Source of the DNA: Candidatus Saccharimonadota bacterium
GTDB lineage: Bacteria; Patescibacteriota; Saccharimonadia; Saccharimonadales; Saccharimonadaceae
NCBI GenBank assembly: GCA_017540545.1
Contig: JAFYAV010000001.1
Coordinates: 62,001-126,000 of the forward strand
Direction of reading: 5' to 3'
DNA: 64,000 bases
This document shows positions 41,005 through 52,812 of this stretch, in pieces. The translations under genes were made by a program, and so were the position numbers. Numbering within the stretch: position 1 is the stretch's first letter; each line of letters starts with the position of its first letter. Below the pieces are notes generated by a model that was given only the letters and a program-made list of their open reading frames with translations, was not told the DNA's origin and did no database searches.

Positions 41005-42108
41005 CTACTTGACCAGTCTTCTCAGAATCGGTACTTTGTCTATCAGCCATACAACTATCGCAGATAGTACGAACACGACCATCGTTACTAGCGGAATCGT
41101 AACGACATCTAGTTGCACGCCCTTAAAAATAGTCTTCATCACAACATCTATCACCATCACGTGCACCAAATACACACCAAAACTCAATGAAGCGATAACC
41201 CTCATAATCTTCCATTGCCCCACCTTTTCCATATGATATTTCGCAAAAATAAACAACGCTATCGCCGGCATAATAACCCACGGCGTCCTTGGTCCAAAAA
41301 TATTCCACTTCGTTCCCGACAATAAAGAAACTTTCTCGCTATATATAATCGTCAATGCAATCCCCAAAACGCCCAAAATATAATAAACTACTCGCATTCT
41401 CTTGGATGTTTCACCGCTGGCGAGCCAGTACCCGAGCACATAATAAACGACATACCCTGCCGCAAACTCAAATTTCATTGAATCCGTAATCACATGAATT
41501 GACTGCCCTAGGATAGATGCCGCACGAGCAATAAGACTACCGTCCGTCACCATCACTCGGCCATTACATAACATTTCGATTCCGGGCAAAATGAAACTAA
41601 TTACAATTCCAACAATAAGAAAATACTCAGTCATTAACCTGTTTTTAGTAATCAGTCTCAACACCGGCGTTGCCACATATAGCCCGACTATCATATATAT
41701 AAACCACAAATGATAATTGCCCTCAACAAGCCTTTTTATAGCCCAGGCTACGCCTCGATAGTTCTTTAGAACCAAGACATCAAACAAAAAATATAATAAT
41801 GACCAAACAATAAGTGCGATCACGAGCCGCAAAATATTCTTTGAATATAACTTTTTGATACTAAACTTCTTCTGCGGATTGAGCATCAACGCCCCCGAAA
41901 TCATAACAAAAATCGGCACCGCCCAACGCACTAATCCGTCCCAAAAATTCGCACCTCTCCAAGACGCCACGTCAGAGCCATTCGCCGTCCATCTCCGCGC
42001 CGCCACATGAATAACTACTACTGCCAACGCCGCAAAAACTCTTAATGCATCAAAATAGGACACCCACTTTTTGTTAGTCGTAGTGTCCTTACCTCCACTT
42101 TTTGACAT
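41005..42108 (-). CDS. acyltransferase 3 family membrane protein
   Basis: 367 aa from the ATG at 42108. About ten TM segments. The family's N-terminal pattern YFDALRVFAALAVVVIH gives the catalytic His at the end of TM1, and VPIFVMISGALML follows in TM2. These enzymes O-acylate surface sugars or lipids. A divergent region of 80 bp separates it from queA. The -10 TATGCT (complement of 42119-42124) leaves ten bases before the ATG; an in-frame start 13 codons upstream is less likely. Confidence 0.85.
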   Translation of the reverse strand: MSKSGGKDTTTNKKWVSYFDALRVFAALAVVVIHVAARRWTANGSDVASWRGANFWDGLVRWAVPIFVMISGALMLNPQKKFSIKKLYSKNILRLVIALIVWSLLYFLFDVLVLKNYRGVAWAIKRLVEGNYHLWFIYMIVGLYVATPVLRLITKNRLMTEYFLIVGIVISFILPGIEMLCNGRVMVTDGSLIARAASILGQSIHVITDSMKFEFAAGYVVYYVLGYWLASGETSKRMRVVYYILGVLGIALTIIYSEKVSLLSGTKWNIFGPRTPWVIMPAIALFIFAKYHMEKVGQWKIMRVIASLSFGVYLVHVMVIDVVMKTIFKGVQLDVVTIPLVTMVVFVLSAIVVWLIDKVPILRRLVK

Positions 42109-42188
42109 CACTGCTACTAGCATATCACAAACATCCTTAGCGTTCACAGCTTTGCAAAAAACTACGAAAAATTGTATAATAACAAAAC

Positions 42189-44332
<2,144 letters not shown>

Positions 44333-44341
44333 GCATTAAAA

Positions 44342-44376
44342 GGCCGGTGCTAATCCCAAGGGGAAAGCAACCGGCC
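44342..44376. terminator. bidirectional terminator
   Basis: GGCCGGT (44342-44348) pairs with ACCGGCC (44370-44376). On the minus strand it is followed by TTTTAA and serves the 65-aa gene; on the plus strand it follows tgt by ten bases. Confidence 0.75.
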
Positions 44377-44381
44377 AAAGT

Positions 44382-44579
44382 TTATTTGATTCGGGCAATT
44401 ACAGCCGTATATGTTACGTACGGCATCGCCCCAGTCTGGCAAATGGCGGACAGGACATCGGCGTCGATAGCGCCTTCATGTTTGTTGCCCTCCGTATCGC
44501 TGTATGTCGCCAGACCGTTCTCCATGTTTATCACATAGGTACATGTCGTACCCGTCTCTGTAACTCGTGAAAAAGTCAT
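44382..44579 (-). CDS. small hypothetical protein, 65 aa
   Basis: The start MTFSRVTETG at 44579 follows AAAGGAGG with five-base spacing; 11 more in-frame codons upstream are rejected for that reason. The product looks like a small beta sheet (TGTTCTYVINMENGLATYSD, then GNKHEGAIDADVL) with a short helix. There is no signal or TM. It has a consensus promoter and its own hairpin terminator. No homologue recognised. Confidence 0.7.
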   Translation of the reverse strand: MTFSRVTETGTTCTYVINMENGLATYSDTEGNKHEGAIDADVLSAICQTGAMPYVTYTAVIARIK

Positions 44580-44651
44580 GGCACCCTCCTTTTGTATTGA
44601 TACGGACATCAATTGCCACTTAAACCTATCTAATAATGAGCTTATGACCTA

Positions 44652-44680
44652 ATTATAGCACAAAACATTATTTTTGTCAA
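44652..44680 (-). promoter_or_regulatory. consensus sigma70 promoter
   Basis: On the minus strand TTGACA (complement of 44675-44680), 17 bp, TATAAT (complement of 44652-44657), for the 65-aa gene. It points away from the plus-strand promoter at 44707. Confidence 0.85.
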
Positions 44681-44718
44681 TAGAACTAATGCTTTTCCCA
44701 AGATGTTATAATACTCTT

Positions 44719-45873
44719 ATGAGTACCACAACCAAAGTTCAGATCGATACCAAAACCTTCATCCGCTTCTGGCTGGTCATAATCGGCTTCGTGGCTGCCG
44801 GTTACCTTTTAGCTAAGGCTAGTGCCGGTCTTCTCATTATTGGCTGTGCCCTTTTCTTTGCGCTCGCCATCAAGCCTCTGGTCAATCGTCTCGCCAATTT
44901 TTTCCCTAGCAAATCCCGCAATTTGCCCATCGCCATTGCCTACTTCATCGTCGTAGGTTTCATCTGCTGCTTCATCGCCATCGTCGTACCAACCGTCATT
45001 GCCGAAACCGCCAAATTCGCCAGCAATCTTCCTAATATCATCGACGGCGCCACTAATGGCCTCACTTTTATCGACGACCTCGGCGAATCACTTCATATCG
45101 ACAACTTCCGCGAACAAGCCATCAAAGCCGTTGGCGACTTTTGTCAAACTTTCGTCAATCTCGACAACTTCAGTTCCACAATCACCGATTCTATTACCGC
45201 CGTCGGTAGCGGAGTCGCCACTATCATTCTCACCCTCGTCTTAGCATTCTTCATGCTTACCGAAGGTCCTCAAATCTTCAAAGAATTCTGGGCAAACTAC
45301 CCCAATAACGGCCCCACCAAAAAAGCTAAACGCGTCATAGCGCGCCTGTCGCAGACTATCTCCACCTACGTATCCAGCGCCATTACCGTCGCTTTGATCA
45401 ATGCCGGCGCCACCATCATCGCTATTTTCATTCTTAGCCTTATTTTCAAACTCAATCCCGGCCTTGCCCTACCATTCGGCCTCATTACCGGCGTCTTCAG
45501 CCTCATTCCAATGTTTGGCTCTTTTATTGGCGGCGCCATCGTCGCTCTCCTACTCGGCTTCAGCCAAATCGGCGCCGGCGTCACTTTCCTCATTTACACT
45601 ATCGTCTATCTCCAAATCGAGTCTAATGTTATCTCGCCAAAAATCCAAGGCAAAGGCATGAATCTCCCCGCACTCGCCGTCCTCTCCGCCGTCACCATTG
45701 GCGTCTACACTTTCGGTCTCATTGGCGCCATTGTCTCTATTCCAATTGCCGGCTGTATTCGCGTCCTCGTCGAAGAATATAGCAGCGACATTAAAGATGA
45801 CGGCAAACTCAATGGCAGTGACATTGAAGTCGATACCCGAAAATCCGAAGCTAAGCTTATCGCTAAATCGTAG
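44719..45873 (+). CDS. AI-2E family transporter
   Basis: 384 aa with about eight TM segments and the PerM/UPF0118 pattern: paired TMs at the start (WLVIIGFVAAGYLLAKAS; LLIIGCALFFALAIKPLV), a helical outward region (~85-155), and the C-terminal GLITGVFSLIPMFGSFIGGA and ISPKIQGKGMNLPALAVLSA motifs. Members export diverse small molecules, not only AI-2. The ATG at 44719 follows TATAAT (44707-44712) by exactly six bases. An upstream in-frame ATG at 44674 lies before the promoter and is rejected. Confidence 0.85.
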   Translation: MSTTTKVQIDTKTFIRFWLVIIGFVAAGYLLAKASAGLLIIGCALFFALAIKPLVNRLANFFPSKSRNLPIAIAYFIVVGFICCFIAIVVPTVIAETAKFASNLPNIIDGATNGLTFIDDLGESLHIDNFREQAIKAVGDFCQTFVNLDNFSSTITDSITAVGSGVATIILTLVLAFFMLTEGPQIFKEFWANYPNNGPTKKAKRVIARLSQTISTYVSSAITVALINAGATIIAIFILSLIFKLNPGLALPFGLITGVFSLIPMFGSFIGGAIVALLLGFSQIGAGVTFLIYTIVYLQIESNVISPKIQGKGMNLPALAVLSAVTIGVYTFGLIGAIVSIPIAGCIRVLVEEYSSDIKDDGKLNGSDIEVDTRKSEAKLIAKS

Positions 45874-45879
45874 AAGTAA

Positions 45880-46497
45880 CTATTTCTTCGCCTTTTGCTC
45901 GAGCTCCACGCCGTGTCGGAACACCACCGCCAACACCAAGGCGGCAAAACCCATCGCAATTGTACTAATCGAAATATTCAGGTTAACGTTCTTTACGCCC
46001 GCCATTAATTCTATAATAATCGCCGATACAATCGACGTGCCCACAAGTACAAAAGTCCATCCGCCAATCTTCTGCAAGAGATCAACATTCTCCATCGTAA
46101 AAGGCGTGCGTCCGTGCGCTAAATTCTTAAAAAATCGGTAGACATATCTGGCTAATATTGAGGCTAAAACCAATAGAATTGCCCCCACGGCTACTGCGCC
46201 CAATATCGTCGCAATCTGCCGACCGCGCTCAAGAGCTAAGAAGTCCGCAACCTCCGGAATCTCTAATATCTCGCTTGGAAAGCCTTCCTCTTTTTGTATC
46301 GCCACAATTGCTTCATTAATATTTATGCTATTGCTACCAAGGCCCAAGATTATTCCACAGACGCCACAACAAATTGCCCCAATAATCAATACGACCTCGC
46401 AAAATTTTGCGAGAACAAATAATACCGTACAAGTCGTCTTACAGCCACTTCCGCTCAAAATCAATTGAACATCTTCGATTTCTTTTTTCTTTGGCAT
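45880..46497 (-). CDS. DUF2975-like membrane protein
   Basis: 205 aa with four TM segments (~25-50, ~88-112, ~140-160, ~172-192). The conserved DUF2975 features are visible: RFFKNLAHGRTPFTMENVDL between TM2 and TM3, and a C-terminal FRHGVELEQ. Function unknown; such proteins often sit beside a small DNA-binding regulator, which is not present here. It follows cysS by 15 bases and is probably co-transcribed. Confidence 0.7.
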   Translation of the reverse strand: MPKKKEIEDVQLILSGSGCKTTCTVLFVLAKFCEVVLIIGAICCGVCGIILGLGSNSININEAIVAIQKEEGFPSEILEIPEVADFLALERGRQIATILGAVAVGAILLVLASILARYVYRFFKNLAHGRTPFTMENVDLLQKIGGWTFVLVGTSIVSAIIIELMAGVKNVNLNISISTIAMGFAALVLAVVFRHGVELEQKAKK

Positions 46498-46512
46498 ATT
46501 TTCCTTTCTTTT

Positions 46513-47871
46513 TTAATTAGCGTATTGCCAAATCGAACCATCCGCCCCATCGAGCAGCATAATCCCCATCGCCTCAATTTCGTCACGCAAAGCATCAGCT
46601 TTTGCGAAGTCGCGCGCCTTCTTTGCTTCAAAACGCTCTGCAATTTTTGCCTTCAAATCATCCGCAATGTCTTGCGTTGATTCTGCTATTCCTAGTCCAA
46701 ACGCATCATCCAAGAATTTCACAAAATCATCGTCCGGTACACTCTTCCCAACTACTTTATCTAATTCTGCAAGCGCACCTGCCGAATTCAAATTATTGCC
46801 CAATTGTTCTATCATCCTTTTACGCACATCATCTAGATTAGTCGCGGGCTTTTGCCAACGCAACGCCGCAAAATTCCGATAATTCAACAATCGCTGCTTT
46901 GCCGCTCCCAAATCCCCAAACGCAAAATTACGCTCGCTTTGAAAATGACCTTGTAGCACCCACATTTTATAATCCATATGCGAAAAACCTCGTTCAATCA
47001 AATCGCTAAAATAATAAACATTTCCAATGGACTTCGAAATTTTTTCGCCATCAATCGTAATAAAATTATTATGCAACCAAAAATTCGCCATTTTCACCCC
47101 AAACGCCCCCTCTGTTTGCGCAATTTCATTCGTATGGTGCACTGGAATATGATCAATCCCCCCACAATGAATATCAATCGGCTCACCTAGCTTCTCGTGG
47201 ATAATTGTTGAACACTCTAGATGCCACCCAGGATACCCCATCCTTCCTCGATACTCCCACTGCATCGCATGATCTTCTCCATCACGAACCCACTTCCACA
47301 CTGCAAAATCGGACAAGTTGCGTTTCTCTGAACTAAATTCTATACGCGCCCCCGCTCGTAAATGATCCAAATCGAGCCGTCCCAAATCTGCATATTTTGG
47401 GAATTTTGAAGTATCAAAATATAGCCCATCCGTCGTATCATATAGGAACCCTTTCTTATCCAGAGCCTCAACTACCGCTATATCTTCCGAAATAAAGTCT
47501 GTCGCTCGACAAATCGCACTAGGTTCCACAAAATTCAACGCCCGAAAATTCTCCAAAAAATCATTCATATACATCTCGGCAACTTCCCAAACCGTCTTCC
47601 CCTCGCGCCGAGCGCCTTTTTCCATCTTATCTTCGCCATCATCAGCATCCGAAGTTAGATGTCCCACATCTGTGATATTCATCACTCGATCTACCGTCCA
47701 GCCGTTAAGAGCCAACACTCGCACCAACAAATCCCAATACACATAACAGGTAAAGTTGCCCACATGCGCATAACTATATACCGTAGGACCGCAGGTATAT
47801 ACTTTTACTCGCTTCGGGTCTCCCGGATGGAATTCTTCAACTTTTCTGCTTAGAGTATTGTATAATTTCAT
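46513..47871 (-). CDS. cysS: cysteinyl-tRNA synthetase
   Basis: 452 aa class I synthetase. The zinc/HIGH region is VYTCGPTVYSYAHVGNFTCY (Cys ligand and HVGN), the KMSKS loop is KISKSIGN, and Cys/His ligands for zinc (HLECSTIIH; GIDHIPVHH) are in place. The C-terminal anticodon domain ends with KKARDFAKADALRDEIEAMG. TATACT (complement of 47878-47883) leaves exactly six bases before the ATG, so it should be leaderless. Confidence 0.95.
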   Translation of the reverse strand: MKLYNTLSRKVEEFHPGDPKRVKVYTCGPTVYSYAHVGNFTCYVYWDLLVRVLALNGWTVDRVMNITDVGHLTSDADDGEDKMEKGARREGKTVWEVAEMYMNDFLENFRALNFVEPSAICRATDFISEDIAVVEALDKKGFLYDTTDGLYFDTSKFPKYADLGRLDLDHLRAGARIEFSSEKRNLSDFAVWKWVRDGEDHAMQWEYRGRMGYPGWHLECSTIIHEKLGEPIDIHCGGIDHIPVHHTNEIAQTEGAFGVKMANFWLHNNFITIDGEKISKSIGNVYYFSDLIERGFSHMDYKMWVLQGHFQSERNFAFGDLGAAKQRLLNYRNFAALRWQKPATNLDDVRKRMIEQLGNNLNSAGALAELDKVVGKSVPDDDFVKFLDDAFGLGIAESTQDIADDLKAKIAERFEAKKARDFAKADALRDEIEAMGIMLLDGADGSIWQYAN

Positions 47872-47904
47872 ATCTTTAGTATACCATCAACAAGCTTCTA
47901 CTCC

Positions 47905-49470
47905 CTAAGTCGTAAAATCTACTATTGTAAAAACTAATAGACCCAACATTGCAAGTATGCCCGATAGCAATATGCCTAAAAATATATATCCAATCATCTT
48001 GGCCGCATCACTAGATTTCACCCCAGTCGCCTCTTCAAGCGCATCATCGTCCATCATAAAATCATGCGAACCCGGCCTAGTCTCTTCGTTATACCCACTT
48101 ATCATAGTCCTATCTCTTCGGACACTCGTTAGCTCAAAAACGTCTTCTCGCCTCATATTCTTGAGCGTCATACACGTATCGACCTCGTACAAATGGCGCG
48201 CATGCGGATTACGATATTCTCTCGTTTTTCTTCCGACAATTACCGCAGTCAACACAGTAATAATCATCAGAATTACCACCATCAAAACCCGCCCCCAAAA
48301 ATTACCGTCAAAACCAGCCATAAACATATTAACTATGGCCAACAAAGTTAAGAGTAAAGGTATGCCCGTGATTAAAGTTCTCATCCATGTTTTCAGCGGC
48401 ACACTCCCCATCGTTTCACCCGTTCGCGCATTCACCGCGATATAATGAATTGCCTTCTTTTTATCAACGCCGCCCTCGGCATAGCTATATAACCATACCG
48501 GAAAATATGCAGTTTTCCATTTAATGCCCCGCTCTTCAACGTTAATTTTATTCCAGCACACACCCCTATCGTAATTATCCGTAGTGCTCATCATCTTATA
48601 TTTGGCTATATCCATTATTTGCGACTTAAGTCTATAATCTAATTGCCGTATATTTAGATCGCGCTTCTCACTCGAAAAACCTTTCAAATACCGCGCATCC
48701 CACTCCACTGCTTGTTCCGTATCAAATGGCATAATGGAATTAATGATATGAGTGGTATTAATTGAAGAGCCGTATTGTATTTTCTCGCTAGACGCCTCTA
48801 TTGTCAGATCGTCTAGCTCTATATCGAAAACTCTTTTTACGCCAAACGAAGAAACGTCATAAACCTGCACGATATTCGACTCGTCCCTATACCCGCTCCC
48901 CTCAAGCATCAAACGAGTACCTACCGTTTTTTCCGCTCGTCCAATCATCTCAATATGCGCTCGGACGTCAATTACCGCATATGGCAAATAAACTCCAATC
49001 ACCGACTCTTCCGTCAAGCCTTTTGCGAAATCGTCAAACGCGAAGAAATTACGTTCTTGCGCAAATATCTTCATTCTTGATAGCGCTTCTTTACGCGTCA
49101 ATTTGAATGGCAATACCATATCCGGCATAGAGCCATTCGGAATTCGCTGCGCCGTCTTCAAGCTATGTCTACACCAATGACATTTCGCATCCTCTGCATC
49201 CTTACCCAACATTACATTCGCGCCGCACGACGGGCATCTGAAAGTCACAACAAAATCATTCTCTTCAATATCGTTTGCACCATCGCTCTTTATTTCACCC
49301 ACCAACTCATCTACGCCACCTAGCGTATTAATCTTTGGACTCGCAAAAACAGTCCTACATTTTGCGCAACGCAATCCTCCAGCCGAAATGTCATATTCCG
49401 CATCTGACGCCCCACAATTCGGACAACGCAGAACCTTCGCTCGTGTTTTAACTTTTCTCTCTTCCACCAC
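47905..49470 (-). CDS. double zinc-ribbon membrane protein, paralog 3
   Basis: 521 aa, GTG start. Two zinc ribbons at the N-terminus: CPNCGASDAEYDISAGGLRC..C and CPSCGANVMLGKDAEDAKC..C. The middle (~110-330) is shared with the two genes upstream (YLPYAVIDVRAHIEM; DDLTIEASSEKIQ; INSIMPFDTEQAVEW). Two TMs follow (~355-400) and a third TM forms the C-terminus. The plan resembles Bacillus YdjG, a TFIIB-zinc-ribbon membrane protein of the envelope-stress operon. It is last in the operon, ten bases after paralog 2. Confidence 0.7.
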   Translation of the reverse strand: MVEERKVKTRAKVLRCPNCGASDAEYDISAGGLRCAKCRTVFASPKINTLGGVDELVGEIKSDGANDIEENDFVVTFRCPSCGANVMLGKDAEDAKCHWCRHSLKTAQRIPNGSMPDMVLPFKLTRKEALSRMKIFAQERNFFAFDDFAKGLTEESVIGVYLPYAVIDVRAHIEMIGRAEKTVGTRLMLEGSGYRDESNIVQVYDVSSFGVKRVFDIELDDLTIEASSEKIQYGSSINTTHIINSIMPFDTEQAVEWDARYLKGFSSEKRDLNIRQLDYRLKSQIMDIAKYKMMSTTDNYDRGVCWNKINVEERGIKWKTAYFPVWLYSYAEGGVDKKKAIHYIAVNARTGETMGSVPLKTWMRTLITGIPLLLTLLAIVNMFMAGFDGNFWGRVLMVVILMIITVLTAVIVGRKTREYRNPHARHLYEVDTCMTLKNMRREDVFELTSVRRDRTMISGYNEETRPGSHDFMMDDDALEEATGVKSSDAAKMIGYIFLGILLSGILAMLGLLVFTIVDFTT

Positions 49471-49480
49471 CGCCCAAGGC

Positions 49481-51058
49481 CTAACTTAAAATAACAAGTA
49501 GAATAAACAGAATTGCAATCACGAGAATAACCGTGACTATGGCATTTGTCTTTTTGCCCTTTTCCCTGGCATCGGCTATCGTTTGCTGACCAGTTGGCGT
49601 CTGATCGGGCGTCGAGCCAAACATGCGACCAATCCCGAGATAATTCGCCATCTTCTCGCCCATCATTTTTTCACCATTCTTCGCCAGCACGCCATACACC
49701 GAATTGCCGTTCTCGCCCAAAATCCTCGACTGGCGCAAGCGTTTGCGATGTTCCTTGAAGCTATCCGTCTTCTTCATGTCTTTCGCGCTCGATTTGGTGT
49801 CTTTTTCGTGCATATGTCGCGCACTCATATTTCGGTAACGATTTACCTGCCACCAATAGAAAATAAAACCAGGCGTAAAACCTAACACGCCCCAAAACGC
49901 CGGATTATCATCGTCCATATCGACGCCAATCCAAAACCTAAACCAGAACCAACCAAGGATAATGCCCAACACTTCAACTATCGTCGATACAATCATTAGA
50001 CGAGTCTTGTTGATTGGCACTGAACCCATCGTTTCGCCCGTTCGCGCGTTCACGGCTACATAATGCATCAATTGTTTGTCTTGTTGATAATAACTATACA
50101 ACCACACCGGCAGGTACGCTGCTTTCCAACTCGTACCCTTAATCTCCAACGTTTCACTTTCCCACCTAGCGCCACGATCATAAAACTCCATCGTCTGTCT
50201 CGCCTGATAGCGCGCAATATCCTTCGATTGTACTTCGACTGCCGGCTTCAAAACGTTCACGTCTGTATCGCGTTTTTCGCTAGCATAGCCTCTTAGGTAG
50301 CTCGGGTTCCATGCGACGCAATTATCCGTGTCGAACGGCATAATTGAGTTTATTACGTTATTCGTGTTTACCTTCAAGTCCTGTTTCAACTTATCCGATG
50401 AGGACTCAATCGTTAAATCATCTATCAACAAATCAAATTCGCGCGACACATTATAAGCGTCCGCATCATAATATGTTTTTTGACTATTGCCACTCCCCAC
50501 CGTATAACGTTTCACCAAATGCTCCGCTTCGCCAGACAAAGCGGCATGCGCATTCACATCTACAATCATGTATGGCAAATATACGCCCATCACATTTTCG
50601 GACGAAAACTCCTTAGTAAAAGTTGGGTGCGCAAAAAATTTTCGCTTATGCACAAATTCATCAATTTTCTCTTCAGCAAACTTCTTCTCAGTCTTAAATG
50701 GTAACACCAAATCCGGCACCGCACCATTTGGCATTTTTTCGTTCACGGATAAAACATGTCGGCACCAGTGACAGCGCGCACTTGTTACTTCGTCTGTATT
50801 AATCACCACTTCTGCACCACAGGCTGGACATTTCAAAGTTAAGATCACTTTTTCGTCCGGTATAATATCCCCCGCACCTGCGCCGATTATGTCGCCCTTC
50901 AGATTTTCTACACCACCATGCGCATTAATCTTGTTCCCCTTAAATTGCGAGCGGCAAAAGTTACACTTCAAATTGCCTGTACTAGTGTCCAATGTCGTGT
51001 CGGTCGAGCCGCAGTGTGGACAACGATTCATGCCATTCTTATTATTGTCTATTGCCAT
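49481..51058 (-). CDS. double zinc-ribbon membrane protein, paralog 2
   Basis: 525 aa. Zinc ribbons CPHCGSTDTTLDTSTGNLKC..C (~13-40) and CPACGAEVVINTDEVTSARC..C (~75-100). Common core with VMGVYLPYMIVDVNAHAALS and DDLTIESSSDKLKQD. A TM pair at ~335-385 holds many Trp/Phe (GIILGWFWFRFWIG), and a C-terminal TM (AIVTVILVIAILFILLVIL) ends the chain. AAAGGAG precedes the ATG. It is closer to paralog 1 than to paralog 3 by eye. Confidence 0.7.
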   Translation of the reverse strand: MAIDNNKNGMNRCPHCGSTDTTLDTSTGNLKCNFCRSQFKGNKINAHGGVENLKGDIIGAGAGDIIPDEKVILTLKCPACGAEVVINTDEVTSARCHWCRHVLSVNEKMPNGAVPDLVLPFKTEKKFAEEKIDEFVHKRKFFAHPTFTKEFSSENVMGVYLPYMIVDVNAHAALSGEAEHLVKRYTVGSGNSQKTYYDADAYNVSREFDLLIDDLTIESSSDKLKQDLKVNTNNVINSIMPFDTDNCVAWNPSYLRGYASEKRDTDVNVLKPAVEVQSKDIARYQARQTMEFYDRGARWESETLEIKGTSWKAAYLPVWLYSYYQQDKQLMHYVAVNARTGETMGSVPINKTRLMIVSTIVEVLGIILGWFWFRFWIGVDMDDDNPAFWGVLGFTPGFIFYWWQVNRYRNMSARHMHEKDTKSSAKDMKKTDSFKEHRKRLRQSRILGENGNSVYGVLAKNGEKMMGEKMANYLGIGRMFGSTPDQTPTGQQTIADAREKGKKTNAIVTVILVIAILFILLVILS

Positions 51059-51073
51059 ACTTGCAACTCCTTT

Positions 51074-52804
51074 CTAATAATCATAATCGTAATCAAAACC
51101 GCCAGAATCAGAACCAGAATCCCAACTCGAACCCGAATCCCAGCTCGAGCCAGAATCCCAGCTCGAGTCCGAATCCCAGCTCGAGCTGCTCGAATAGCTA
51201 CCGCCCCCGCTACCACCACCATCGGCCAACATCATCATGATTAGTACGAAGAAAAATATTATCCAACCAATTATGCTACCAATCGAAGAACTCCGCCTTC
51301 TTGTTCTATACCTCACTGCCGCCGCACTCATGCCTGCATTCGTATAATTTCGCCCCATTTGGAAACGCCCCCGCTCACTATCGAGCATCTCCTCGCGCCC
51401 AGTCGACAACGCGCCAATCACGCGATCATCGTTCTTGCCCATTACGTTTGGGTAATACGCATGCGCCTGCGTCCTCACGAAATCATCCGTTTTTTGTAGA
51501 TTTTTTATCTCAGCCTTCGTCTCTATTTCGTGATGATGTCTATTATTATGGTTCACTAAAACACCAGCGGGTTCATTTATTCTTATGCCACCGTTCTTGC
51601 GTCGACTATAATAAATTACCGCCCATAACGGCATTACATAGAAACCCCAAATTAAACTTAGGACCCCTAACACTTCCCAATCTAACGCAAAAAATAACAT
51701 AATTGCCGCAATCGTTACCGCAATCACAGCTATTATTACAGTACCCGGACTAATCTTTTTTCGCGCCCTCTTTGTTGCATTCTTGTCTGGCAGGCACGCT
51801 GCCACCTCCCCCGAACGCCCGTTGACCGCTATATAATATATTCTCTTGTCATTACTGTCGGCCTTCCTATAACTATAAAGCCACACCGGCAGATATGCCG
51901 CTTTCCAGCGCGTTCCCTTTATGCTCAAATGCTCCTTATCCCACCGAATCCCGCGATCATATTCGCTTGCTGTCTCATATTTCGCTCGGTTACGCGCGAT
52001 ATCACCAGTCTGCAAAGCCACAATCTCTTTCAGGCTGTCGACATTTACGTTACGCTTCTCGCTCGCAAAACCACGTAAATAGTTTGCATCCCACGCTACG
52101 GCATTCTCTGTATCATACGGCAAAATTGCATTAATGATATTGTTAGAATTAATGCAAGTGTCCTGATTCAATCTTTTGGTCGACGACTCCACCGTCAAAT
52201 CGTCAACCAAAATATCGAATTCGCGCGACAGATTATATACGTCCGCCGCATTTCCGCCGCCCGCTCGTTTCTCTGCCTGGCCGCGCATCGTCGAATGCCC
52301 ATTTACGTCCACTATGAGATAGGGGAAATAAACACCACGTGATTCCTCAGCCCTAAACTGCAACGCAAACTCGTCATCAATATTCGCTCGATTCTCGTCT
52401 AGGCATGCCCTGATTTTCTTCTCGGCCTCACTCTTCGAAATCTTAAATGGCAACACCAAATCCGGCACTGCACCGTTTGGTATCTTTTCATTTATCGAAA
52501 AAACATGCTTACACCAGTGGCACGAAGCACTCGTACTTTCCTCGGTATTAATCACAACCTCGGCGCCGCAAGATGGACAACAAAAAGTCTTTACGATGTC
52601 TTCGCCCGGAACAATATCTTCCGCACCTTCACCGCGTGTTTCGCCTTTCATCCCCTCGACACCACCCAATGCATTATCGCTCGTCGCTTCAAATAGCGTT
52701 TTGCAATAATTACACTTTAATTTCCCCTCTTTGGTGTCCAGGGACACATCGCTGGAGCCGCAATGCGGACAGCGATGTAACCCATCCTTGGACTTTTCCA
52801 CCAT
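51074..52804 (-). CDS. double zinc-ribbon membrane protein, paralog 1
   Basis: 576 aa. Zinc ribbons CPHCGSSDVSLDTKEGKLKC..C and CPSCGAEVVINTEESTSASC..C, then the shared core (VYFPYLIVDVNGHSTMRGQA) and a TM pair (~325-375). After a TM near IIGWIIFFFVLIMMMLADGG the chain ends in a Ser/Trp/Asp repeat (SSWDSGSSWDSGSSWDSG) and an acidic Tyr tail; paralogs 2 and 3 lack this. Position directly after the SPFH gene (9 bp) suggests this copy is the main partner of that protein. Confidence 0.7.
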   Translation of the reverse strand: MVEKSKDGLHRCPHCGSSDVSLDTKEGKLKCNYCKTLFEATSDNALGGVEGMKGETRGEGAEDIVPGEDIVKTFCCPSCGAEVVINTEESTSASCHWCKHVFSINEKIPNGAVPDLVLPFKISKSEAEKKIRACLDENRANIDDEFALQFRAEESRGVYFPYLIVDVNGHSTMRGQAEKRAGGGNAADVYNLSREFDILVDDLTVESSTKRLNQDTCINSNNIINAILPYDTENAVAWDANYLRGFASEKRNVNVDSLKEIVALQTGDIARNRAKYETASEYDRGIRWDKEHLSIKGTRWKAAYLPVWLYSYRKADSNDKRIYYIAVNGRSGEVAACLPDKNATKRARKKISPGTVIIAVIAVTIAAIMLFFALDWEVLGVLSLIWGFYVMPLWAVIYYSRRKNGGIRINEPAGVLVNHNNRHHHEIETKAEIKNLQKTDDFVRTQAHAYYPNVMGKNDDRVIGALSTGREEMLDSERGRFQMGRNYTNAGMSAAAVRYRTRRRSSSIGSIIGWIIFFFVLIMMMLADGGGSGGGSYSSSSSWDSDSSWDSGSSWDSGSSWDSGSDSGGFDYDYDY

Positions 52805-52812
52805 TTAGAAAA

